In this document: positions 10,865-19,809 of the stretch, piece after piece | How positions within the stretch are numbered: the first letter of the stretch is position 1 | How the letters are laid out: each line of letters starts with the position of its first letter | DNA from: Breviolum minutum Mf 1.05b.01 | Lineage: Eukaryota > Sar > Dinophyceae > Suessiales > Symbiodiniaceae | DNA length: 64,000 nucleotides | NCBI GenBank assembly: GCA_000507305.1 | Contig: DF240757.1 | Span: 38,789 to 102,788 of the forward strand | Reading direction: 5' to 3' | Notes under the pieces: generated by a model | The model's input: only the letters and a program-made list of their open reading frames with translations | What the model was told of the DNA's origin: nothing | The model's database searches: none | Translations under genes and position numbers: made by a program

Positions 10865-11480
10865 GCGCCAGGCGCTCATGTTCGCCCATCCACCAACATT
10901 GGGTATCTTACTGGTTTCCTTTTAGGGTTTAGTTTTAGGGTTTTGGTTTTCGGGTTTAGTTTTAGGGTTTTGGTTTTAGGGTTTAGTTTTAGGGTTTTGG
11001 TTTTAGGGTTTAGGTTTTAAGGGTTTGTGTTTTAGGGCTTAGTTTGAGGGTTTTGGTTTTAGGGTTTAGTTTTAGGGTTTTGGTTTTAGGGTTTAGGTTT
11101 TAGGTTGTAGGGTTTAGGTTTTTAGGGTTTGTGTTTTAGGGTTTAGTTTTAGGGTTTTGGTTTTAGAGTTTAGTTTTAGGGTTATGGTTTTAGGGTTTAG
11201 TAAGCATGTAAGGTCCCTAAAATAGCGTTATTTACACAGGATTTGCACCACATCACCATGAGAACACAAAATCTGGAGATTTGCGGCGACAGTCTTGTAT
11301 GGTAAAACACATGAAAAGATCCTAGAAATCCATAGAAATCCCAAAAATCGGGGCGGCCGTTACTACGGCACATATACCGCTACTATCCCTGAAATACCGC
11401 TATTTACAGTACATTTGCACCATTCCGAAACTAGTGGCGTTGCAGAGGCGGGCAAACATGAAATCCTGGCCGTATTAATA
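10865..11480. mobile_element. Non-autonomous terminal-inverted-repeat element with 8-bp target duplication
   Basis: Copy 2 of the direct repeat is interrupted here. The 8-mer tattaata occurs on both sides (10857-10864 and 11473-11480) but only once in unsplit copy 1, so it is a target-site duplication. The ends are inverted repeats: left GCGCCAGGCGCTCATG then TTCGCCC; right, reverse-complemented, CGGCCAGGATTTCATG then TTTGCCC (17 of 21 aligned positions after the first two bases). The element body is 608 bp and has no coding capacity. It contains the TTTAGGG-like array and two similar ~38-bp blocks (from 11214 and 11389). An 8-bp duplication is typical of hAT-like families. The family name is inference. 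Confidence 0.82.
10922..11205 (+). repeat. Interstitial telomere-like TTTAGGG/TTTTAGGG array
   Basis: About 280 bp of imperfect TTTAGGG and TTTTAGGG units alternating with TTTTGG and TTTAG. Dinoflagellate telomeres are reported to be the plant-type TTTAGGG. Here the array is internal to a small mobile element, not at a chromosome end. Confidence 0.9.
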
Positions 11481-11530
11481 CATGACATGTGTATACTGCA
11501 ACTAGACCACCTTTCAATACCATATGACTT
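11473..11530 (+). repeat. Direct repeat, copy 2, second part
   Basis: gtattaatacatgacatgtg onward matches 8853-8908 almost exactly, so it resumes the repeat after the insertion. It ends at ccatatg. Confidence 0.88.
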
Positions 11531-11580
11531 TATATGACATTATTTTATGCGACACGTGTTTAATATTATAACATTATAAA

Positions 11581-11760
11581 ATGACTTTCCGTTTTGCAAT
11601 CAAACGACACGCAAGTGGCCAATTGACAGGCACCCGACTCTTCGAGATAATGCAAATGCTGAGAGAGGTGAGAGGAGACGAAGTCTTCCGAAGATTCGTT
11701 TCCCCAAATTTTCTGCATGAGAATGTCATTGCATCCGAAGAAAAAGTTGCCTTGCTGTAG
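11581..11760 (+). CDS. Small ORF of 59 aa, unrecognised
   Basis: ATG 11581 to TAG 11758-11760. It reads MTFRFAIKRHASGQLTGTRL, then FEIMQMLREVRGDEVFRRFV and SPNFLHENVIASEEKVALL. Composition is protein-like, with an amphipathic helix in the middle, and the region shows overlapping open frames on the other strand that look less natural. It may be a small gene or the last exon of one. It lies just after the split repeat, with no known relation to it. Confidence 0.4.
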   Translation: MTFRFAIKRHASGQLTGTRLFEIMQMLREVRGDEVFRRFVSPNFLHENVIASEEKVALL

Positions 11761-12591
11761 GTCCAACTTATCAGACTCCGGATATGGAGCGATATTGATA
11801 TTGAGCATATGTTGCATATGTTAGCATCAATTTGAATCCAACGTCTCAGGTGACACTGACTGCTGTTTGATGTTTGGAAGCATGATGATTTGGGAGTGCC
11901 CAACTCGTCTCCCGTGAGTTGTTGCTGCAGTGGAAGAACAATAGGGGTTTCAGCAACTCAAGCTCAGCAGATGGTCTTGATGTAGGAGCAAAAGATATCA
12001 ACATGCAACACATTTACATTTTGTATGATAGAAGTCTCGGTCCAGATAATTGGCGATTTCTTTCCTCAAGATTTCTTAAGTTGTTCATGTTGAAGTCCCA
12101 AAACACCACAGACTTCATGCAGTCATCAGCAAGTTGTGTTTTCAAGTGTTTTCAATTCGCGCCTTGGTTTGGGCAGATTTTCAGATTGCCAGCTTTCTCT
12201 TTGGCTTCACCCAGAATGCCATGGCTCATGGGGCCCGTGAGCACCTGGCCTCACAAAATGGAAACTTGTGGCCCCATGCGAGTACATGCAAATGCTTGGA
12301 GAACACCTATAGATTTATTCTAGATTTATTCAAATTCTTCACGTCGATTTGATTCGATGTAAAACCGAAAAAGATCAAACGCAACCGCTAGAACAGTACT
12401 GATTTCATAAATCAATCGAGATGGCTAGATTCATAGACAATGTGCACTAGCTTTCAAAATTCAGTGTTGGGTCATGTTGGAGACAGCGAGGTTTGCTTTG
12501 GCGCTTTGTTTTACGTCCCTTGGGCCGTGACTTCAACGCAAGATGAATTTGGATGCATTTGGCTGGTGACTCTCTGTCTTGTCTAATGCAG
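11761..12591. other. No gene assigned
   Basis: Two overlapping frames are open at 12130-12340 (+) and neither has a recognisable domain. Probably intergenic or intronic. Confidence 0.3.
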
Positions 12592-12783
12592 CCGTTGACA
12601 GATGTCCCAATGCAGCGGAATGATGTTGAATGGATCTTGGTGCCGATTCAAAGTCTTAATTTGCTCATATTGGAAGACCCTGATGTAAAATGGGCCAATC
12701 GGATCAATAAATCGGGAAAACTTCACCACTTCACGGGAGGCAATGTGCCAGCCTTGACAGACAGCAATTGTGCAGTGTCCTGA
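12592..12783 (+). CDS. Possible terminal exon, unrecognised
   Basis: After acceptor ..aatgcag the frame reads PLTDVPMQRNDVEWILVPIQ, SLNLLILEDPDVKWANRINK and SGKLHHFTGGNVPALTDSNC, ending in TGA at 12781-12783. Balanced composition and a start right after AG support it. No family recognised. Confidence 0.38.
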   Translation, partial: PLTDVPMQRNDVEWILVPIQSLNLLILEDPDVKWANRINKSGKLHHFTGGNVPALTDSNCAVS

Positions 12784-14061
12784 GGTCTACGACTATGGCT
12801 GCTTTTGTGGTACAGACGTGCACGTGTACGGCTCAGTTGCATTTTGACCTAATTGCGCCAAGAGGTGCCTGTTCCATGTTCAAGGTCCCTGCTCGCGGGG
12901 TCATGTTGGATATGCTATATATTATGAAATATTAGTTGACAGTTGCATGGATTTTTCTACTGTTATAGTTTCATAGAAATATTGACAGAATATTTATATT
13001 TGGATGTTAGTTGGATCCAGTTGAACCAGTTCGTGGTTTCTTTGGTGCTTACTTCCATACTTCCATCGCATTTGCCATGCTGGACCTCCAAAAGAACTTG
13101 TCCCTGTGACAGCAAACCAAGGAAAGTCTGAATACCAAGTGCTACATGCAATAGTGCCTCGGCTGCTGGATTCCACAAACCCCTGCTTTTTGCTGCGTTG
13201 ATGCTAGATATCGCATATCATATGATGATGTTCTGTACTTTCATGTTCATTATTTCATTTCAGTTTACTTTCCTTGTTGGCCTGCCTTTGATTCGTTTAT
13301 AATCTTGTTTGCAGCATCAATGGGCTTAAGTGGGGATTTTATTTGACCCGCCTGCATTCCATATATCTCACAACCGGAAGAAGCAAGTTAATGGGTCGTG
13401 GTTCATACTCCTGGAAAAGCACCATGTTGAAACGACGCAACCTCTCCTTCATCCATGCAACAACCTCAACCTGAAATTATTCATCGTTTTTGGATGCCAA
13501 CGTTTCAGAGGTTTGCCGTTCTTTCGTGAGCTGACACAGCTGCAGTCCCTTCCCGAAAGCGGATGGAATCACAATGAATCACAATTAGTCATGATTTCAT
13601 TCAAGATGTGGCAGGCAATGTGATGATTGCAAACCCTGTCAAGGATCTCATTACTAGATTTATCCGAAGATATGTTCCTCCACTAGTCCTAGCGAAATTG
13701 CCAAGGTGAGGAGCGGGAAATGCCATTGGTGCTGGCCAGATGACTTAGTTTCATGGGGTATTATTTATTTAATCTTAATTTGCTGGAAGGTGAAGATTGT
13801 GGCAAGTCCTTGTTGCCAGCTATCAGCTGAAGGGAGACATATGCTACTGAGTAGCTCCCCGCAGGCATGACGTCAGACCACTTGCAGTTTAGATAAACAA
13901 TGATTTGAACACTTAAAGCGATAAGACTTAATTAAAGCATTTGAAAGCCAACATACATCTCAACTGACTTGGTTCTGATTGATTGGACTTCAACATTTGG
14001 CTGAACTGTTTTTTCATTGGGGGTAGAACGTGCCGGCCTTATCTTTTTTCAGATATAGTTT
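12784..14061. other. No gene assigned
   Basis: Open stretches at 13330-13620 exist in two + frames but cannot be resolved. The rest is AT-rich and non-coding. Confidence 0.3.
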
Positions 14062-14187
14062 TGGATCCTTTCGCAATGGATGGCCTTAACTCCTTCGCCC
14101 AGCCATCCTTCTTCGCGCCTTGTCATCGTGGCAGATGCGGCCAACGTCCAGACAGGAGAGCCTGACAGCTTCTACTGGTTTGCCTGA
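14062..14187 (+). CDS. Possible exon, unrecognised
   Basis: One of three open frames reads ..SHPSSRLVIVADAANVQTGE and PDSFYWFA-stop (TGA 14185-14187). The hydrophobic strand RLVIVADAA looks genuine, but competing frames make this weak. Confidence 0.25.
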   Translation, partial: WILSQWMALTPSPSHPSSRLVIVADAANVQTGEPDSFYWFA

Positions 14188-14389
14188 GCCGATCATCACT
14201 TGAGCCCTCAAGGGCTGCTAAATTTATGAATACTTCTCATTATATAATATATATATAGTATAGTAATAACTGTGATGTGATATGCAGTTGTGATGATTGA
14301 CTCAATTGACTCATATAGACTGATTTGATGACAACTGCTTGTTCAGAAGATGATGTAGTGCAAAATTTGGAAGAGGCTAACTCCAATCA

Positions 14390-14545
14390 TGCTTTGGATG
14401 GGCCCAGTCTTGCCTAGATCGATCTCGGAAGACAGGCTCCCAGCTTTGTGTGGCAGATATTGGATGCTATGTGGGACATTTGACGATGCGTTTGGTGCAG
14501 CAAGGCGTTGCCCACCGCTGCAGCAAGAAGCAATAGATAGCAATG
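14390..14545 (+). CDS. Exon left of the giant element, unrecognised
   Basis: Frame WMGPVLPRSISEDRLPALCG then RYWMLCGTFDDAFGAARRCP, ending at a canonical donor (AATG|GTGAGT, donor at 14546). The gene's direction (+) and the element border at 14880 mean its next exon could lie beyond the insertion (compare the + exon at 33459). No family recognised. Confidence 0.42.
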
Positions 14546-14879
14546 GTGAGTTACATGTGATCTTGTATGATGAGAAGAGGAAGAGGAAACAGAAATCATG
14601 GGAATAAGATGAAGATATGAAATTTGGTTCATTTCTGAGTAGCCATTGGCCTTGTGTCTTTGCAGCTGAATGTTCATGGAGTGGTTTCAGCATGTGGCTA
14701 AAAAAATATCTACAATTTGCTAGTGGGATTCGAGTGGTTTTCATCTCTGTAGCACTCACTTGTGGGACTTGGAGGGGGCTCGCCTCACAAAGCAGTAGTC
14801 TTCGCAAAAGTCTGACAGTTACGGTGGCATACCGTGGCCATTTGGTTGTTGCCTTTGAACGTTTTTTGTATATATAAGC

Positions 14880-15036
14880 CACCTCCATGGTATTCAGTGT
14901 TTTCATTGTTTTTCAGTGTTTTCATGTTTTTTGGTTTCGAAATTCATGTTTTAAAGCCTCCTGAAAAGCGGGATTGCACCGAAAGGTGCGTACCAGAGTC
15001 TGGATGACCAACTCTGGCATGTGAAAAAATCCTGGG
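14880..15036 (+). repeat. Left terminal inverted repeat of the giant element
   Basis: Contains the 26-bp outer match (14880-14905) and the 85-bp inner block (14952-15036, TAAAGCCTCCTGAAAAG.. to ..AATCCTGGG). Between them is an AT-rich spacer with repeats of TTTTCA and GTGTTTTCA. Confidence 0.85.
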
Positions 15037-15110
15037 ATGTTTGTTTCCAGGATTTTTACTTCCAGGATTCTTCTTATCTTCTTGGTCTTTGATTCTCCTG
15101 TCTGGCATGG

Positions 15111-15330
15111 GCGTGCAACTGAGAGCGCATAAAGATAACATAGAACTTCCACGAGCGCACGGCTGAGAGCGCATAAAGATAGCGTAGACTACATCGAGCG
15201 CGCAACTGAGAGCGCATAATGATAGTATACATGCACCTGAGAGCGCGTCAAGATAATGTAGATCACAACGAGCGCACATCTGAGAGCACAAGATAATGTA
15301 GACTCCAACCAACGAGCGCGCAACTGAGAG
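15111..15330 (+). repeat. Left sub-terminal tandem array (~40-bp unit, ~5.5 copies)
   Basis: Units of the form GCGCAACTGAGAGCGCATAA followed by AGATAnnGTAGA and an ACGA joint. They are degenerate but clearly periodic. Sub-terminal arrays of this kind are transposase-binding sites in several plant DNA transposons. That role here is inference. Confidence 0.85.
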
Positions 15331-15455
15331 ATGTCAAGAAACGTGGCTTGGCAGCTTGCCTTGTGCCTGGGCTACATGTTACTTCGGAATTTGATGGAGA
15401 TTGGCTGTGGTCTTTTGCCTTAAAGTTGGTGTAAACCAGTAACTCAACAAACAAC

Positions 15456-15545
15456 CAGTGATTGACCGAACGGTCAAGAAATTATTGACCGAACAATCAA
15501 GAAATGATTGGCCGTCCGACTGACAAATCATTGACCGTACGACAT
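15456..15545 (+). repeat. Left GACCG palindrome cluster
   Basis: TTGACCGAACGGTCAA at the start, then ATTGACCGAACAATCAA and ATTGACCGTACGAC, each a copy or half-copy of a palindrome GACCGWWCGGTC. The same motif occurs near the right end (31726-31850). Confidence 0.8.
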
Positions 15546-15617
15546 TGCCTGAGCAGCCACAACATTAGTAGGCTTCTAAAGTCCACTTTTTCGAAGATGT
15601 AAATACCCTACAAGTCA

Positions 15618-15705
15618 AAAGACCTATTCGGGATAGGTCCCGAACTCAAGACCTATCGGGGTTTTAAGGGACCTATTCGGGATAGTTTGGGACCTATTCG
15701 GGAAA
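15618..15705 (+). repeat. Left ACCTATTC palindrome cluster
   Basis: Four copies of ACCTATTCGGGATAG or close variants (for example GACCTATTCGGGATAGGTC, itself palindromic). Matching copies lie at 31595-31675 and in the middle at 23585-23645. Confidence 0.8.
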
Positions 15706-16131
15706 TGGCCATTTTTGCCCTAAAAATGCATGATTTATGATGTCTAAAGATATCTCCAATTGAATCTATTTGATGCAAAAACGACATCAGCTTCTTTTTT
15801 TCTCACCCATCAACCATCCATTTTCAGCGCTTTGCGTGCCCTTGCCGTAGCTTGCGCATTCATCCTTAGTTAGCCATACTTGGGATAAGTGAAAAATGTA
15901 TCAGATACATATCCCGGTAAACCTTCTACATTCAGGGGGCTAAAAAAAAGTATACTTGGTACTCCAAGAATCTTTCTAATCCGAAATTTCATTGAAAGCA
16001 GTCTGATCTTCGTGATTTTGATCAAGAATCTTGATCTTTTCAAAGGTGGTGCATTCGTGGAAACACCTTGGAATGTTGCCCCCAAAACTTCAACCTCCCA
16101 ATTCAAAAGACTTTTGAAGAGATCAACAGAT
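15706..16131. other. 3' flank of gene B, no gene seen
   Basis: AT-rich. A short minus-strand frame (16106-15960) is open but continues past the end expected for gene B and shows no domain. Confidence 0.35.
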
Positions 16132-18865
16132 TCAAACCCTGGGGATATTAGACGGTAAAATGGTTACTGGATTAGCCAAATGACGTTTGAGCCATTGCAT
16201 GCCATCTTCGTCCCCGAAACAATGATGGAATCTCCCGTTTCGGCCATGATTCAAAGCATCGCGGGCCAAGTGGGCCATCATCTAAGTTGTTCTACGGGCT
16301 GGAAACCATTCGGAAATTATGATAAAACCCAAATAACCCACTTGGATGGTTAAAAAAAATTGTTACTAATGCAGTTGGTTGACATGAAGCTTCGGGATGA
16401 GTCGAAATTCGTCTTTCCCCCGCCTGCCGGGCTCACAAGGAATTCGAAAGGTTGATCGAAGTAGCATCTTAATAAAAATACTTGATGAACAAAAGGGGGT
16501 GTCAAAGTCAACACTAATTCCAAACCCACACACCCCAACAACTGCCTCGCAGCGTCTCTTGCTAAAGAAACATATCGACGGATGAAGCCAGCAGCAGCAT
16601 TGTAGTAATCCACCCGCTCCTGCTCATCCATGTAACGAGGAAAGCGTTCCTGCAACCCATACCATCGTACCAAGTAGGTCCTGGGTGGCACTTTTTTAGG
16701 AAAGGAAATTGAAGGATCTATAGGAGTCAAAAAAAAGTGCCCTAAGTTTAAGAAGAATTATCTGCAAATCCAGTATTGTATTATTCCTTTTTCTTCATCG
16801 ATCAAATAAAAACATGTGCATGCATCACCAATTAAAGCCCTATGGGTTGAAACTAGGGAACAACCAACAAAAGTTACCACATTTTTTTGGAAAGAGACAT
16901 GCATGATGTCAACAATGGAAGTTGTTGATCGGCATCATTGTAGAGATCAGGCTTTGAATGTGCATCCCGTAAGCTATCGCACAGCCACTGGGAAAGCACA
17001 CGGCCATTGAATGCTTTTGCTGTAAAGCAAATTTGGGTTCTGTTCGGCTTTTTGAAGATCTTAGTGATGACAGTTGCTAGGGCAAGGTCTTGGGGTTTAG
17101 GGTTCCCATCCTAACTTTTGCCCCACAAAAACTGGACCCCATGGCCCATTCACCCCCCCAAAAAAATTACGGTGAATCAAGCCAAAACACCATCCAGACT
17201 TTGAAAGGTGGCTGGGCGTGTGCTACCTTCAATCTTTTTGCCCAGTTCCGAAAGTGCAGATAGGCTTCATCAAGGCTTGATTGAAGATTTAAATGGTCAC
17301 CAAAATATTTGATGCGCAGCAAACACACCCTCAATTGCGAAACCCTGGCAATTGAAAACCCAAATTGCTCATTTAGAATGTCTCAGTTCTGACTTGGGTG
17401 CATCCCCTAGCGTTGATCAAGGGGTGATGAAAAATTGCCAGCAAAAAAATCGGCCAAGTAACAGCGACGATCCGTTGCAGCGATATCCCAACCCCAAGTT
17501 CATTACGTGCATCGAACATATATAAAGTATCTCCGGTGACCAGCCTCGTACCAGGAGCAATGGGCCTCAGTTCATGTGACCACTGTCCCAACTACTGCGG
17601 TATCGATATCCTCACCGGAATCCTCACCCCCAGAAAAATGATTAAGGGTCAGAAACCGAAAGTCTGGCAAACATGGGATCTAGCCAAAGGAATAAAAAAG
17701 TTCAAAGTATCGGTATTTCAAGTCAGGCTACATGGATGGGAATTTCCAAGCTGAGACGTGATAAATTCAGGACGGGTGTACTCATGCCACACACCGCCAT
17801 CTATGTCCCAAAAAAGCTTGTGTGGGTTCTGGGATCGAGCTTTGCAATCACATCTGTAGCAAATGTTCGTCAAAGATTTCCATGAAGAAGAAAAATTCCA
17901 TAATTGCTTATGCCATAGCCAGTCCCCACGAAGCTCGGTCAAGGTAAACAAACGTCCACCAGCAAGTTGCTTCCCCCTCTCCAAGTCCCATCCATCAAAC
18001 AACATTGAAGGTGACTCGCCTCATGATTGTGTTGAGGGTGTTAGTTCCCCAAAGCCTGGCTTCCTCCAACGCGCAAATCAACCATCTCGAAGACCTTGTG
18101 CTTCTAGCCCGCCATAACGGGAGTGAAATAAAAATCCCAAGCAGTTTACCTCCCTTGCATTGACATGCATCCCCGTAAACCGCAAGTGGGATGTGGTCCG
18201 AAGTTGCTGGGCTATTCAAAGCCCATCGTTCCTTTGCCAACTCTCTCTTGATGTACCAAAAGCGTTTAACAACGGCAGGTGAGATATGGAGTCCTGTTTC
18301 TTGAAATAGGTAGTCAATCACCAAATGTGGGTCCAAGATCGGTAGCTTAATATCTTCGTAAGTATGTGAAGCTACACCCAATCGTTTGACCCGCACCGGG
18401 ATTTCAGTCACAGCCTAGGCTTTAAAAGACACACTTAAACCGTTAGTTGTCAAGGCATTTTCAAAAAAAAAGAGCAGTACTTCCACCCATTCAATTCAAA
18501 AAAATGTAATTTATGCAAGCCAAGCTACTAGGGGAATATTCGCTATGCGAAAGAAGTCCCGAGATTCGTTGCCTTCATGAAAACTACCCATTTTCAAACT
18601 CGTAGGATTGCAAATGCCACCGCAGTCCTTGGGGGGGAGATTGTAAAATCAGGTACTGATATTTGCCCGCTTCAATTTTGATTTATCGACTATACATCCT
18701 TGGAACACCAATCCAATATAAGAATGCGATATTTTCCCATTCAAGGTATTCTCACATGTTTTGCCCCCTAACCTGCAGCCATGGATCTTCGACATGGCTT
18801 CTTGCTCGTTCCATTGCCTTGCGAGCGCTGCTGTCCTTGGGATGCAATTTCAGAAACGATTTGTG
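16132..18865 (-). CDS. Gene B: multi-exon transposase-like protein of a dinoflagellate-expanded family (TELRGDW family)
   Basis: Exons read on the minus strand, N to C: HPKDSSARKAMERARSHVED (18840-18770); TEIPVRVKRLGVASHTYEDI.. with DHIPLAVYGDACQCKGGKLL and a long basic stretch (18415-18010); LFTLTELRGDWLWHKQLWNF then ICYRCDCKAR, a CxC/CxxC knuckle (17950-17720); YICSMHVMNLGLGYRCNGSS (17530-17460); LNLQSSLDEAYLHFRNWAKR (17310-17210); TKIFKKPNRTQICFTAKAFN then GRVLSQWLCDSL (17070-16920); WYGLQERFPRYMDEQERVDY (16690-16570); KDEFRLIPKLH (16430-16380); GRFHHCFGDEDGMQWLKRH (16250-16190). I remember this arrangement from unannotated Symbiodiniaceae proteins. C-x2-H-x2-NLG resembles the C(2)H motif of hAT/MULE transposases, and GDAC could supply the first catalytic Asp. 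Catalytic residues are not proven. The 5' end is not found. The stop at 16132 is the likeliest. Confidence 0.65.
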
Positions 18866-19809
18866 ATGGGGGTTGGCTTAAGAGCTAATTAGGGGCGATT
18901 TTATCATGAAAAGTTTTCATGATGATGCATATAGGGCCTTTCTTTTTAGGAAAATCTTAGTACTATAGATCTACAGATCGAAATAACCCCTCCAAACGAT
19001 ACTTCAATCAAGGCTCTCCGCTTTCAACATCATTTAGGAGCTGGTTCAAGAAGGGCTCTTTCCGGTCACGATTGCGTGAATGACCTGCGTGGGGATACTA
19101 CCGACCCCAAATACCCAGATTTTTTCCCGCAGTAGTGAATCCACTCATCTTCAATTTATAGATCGATGAAAGGCAACAATTATTGATCGATCATACCTGC
19201 TCTAATTCAGGTCATAGTTTGTGAAGTTCAGATTCCGATGATATCCGATAACATTAAGCTGTAGCAATTAGTTGCTTTTTTTTTCAGAGCTAAAGGGACG
19301 TCCTTGCAGCTCAAACGGGCTGATATCGACATGATATCGTGTAAAGTCAAATCACCAAAGCACATGCCATGCCAGCTACGCCAACCTCTAATTCCAAAAA
19401 GCAAATATTGATCGATATGATATTACTTTTGATGTTTGGAGGACCTGGTAGAAACAAAACGCACACTCCCAATAAATTAACATCGAATCATAAATTATTA
19501 TAATATGTTGTTGGCCTGGCGGCTGTGGTTTCTTGGGGATGCTCCATTTCCAGAGCGAGTTCCAACCAACCTTCATTCCGACCGATTGGATAAGGATGTT
19601 CAAAATCACAAATCAGGGGCCCATCCGTGCCAAGTAGAAAGTGGAAGTCTAACATCTATAGATCTAAGTCACCATCTAAGTCAGCTATTTTTCAAATGTT
19701 GATTTTCCAATTTACTCGTTTCATGTTATAATAGTTCCTTCACTCATTCCAGCACGGGACTAAAGGCACCTGACTTTCCTAGCCATGGGTGAACGGGTGA
19801 CCCAAACTC
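18866..19809. other. Intergenic between gene A and gene B
   Basis: No minus- or plus-strand frame with family similarity. AT-rich with several GATATCGAT-like short palindromes. Gene B's promoter or remaining 5' exons may be here. Confidence 0.4.

Noticed and set aside
8569..11530. Classical LTR retrotransposon around the sulfotransferase
   Set aside because: No reverse-transcriptase region fits in 1.6 kb, and no primer site or target duplication is visible.
15111..15330. CRISPR-like array
   Set aside because: Units are contiguous degenerate tandems without unique spacers, in eukaryotic DNA.
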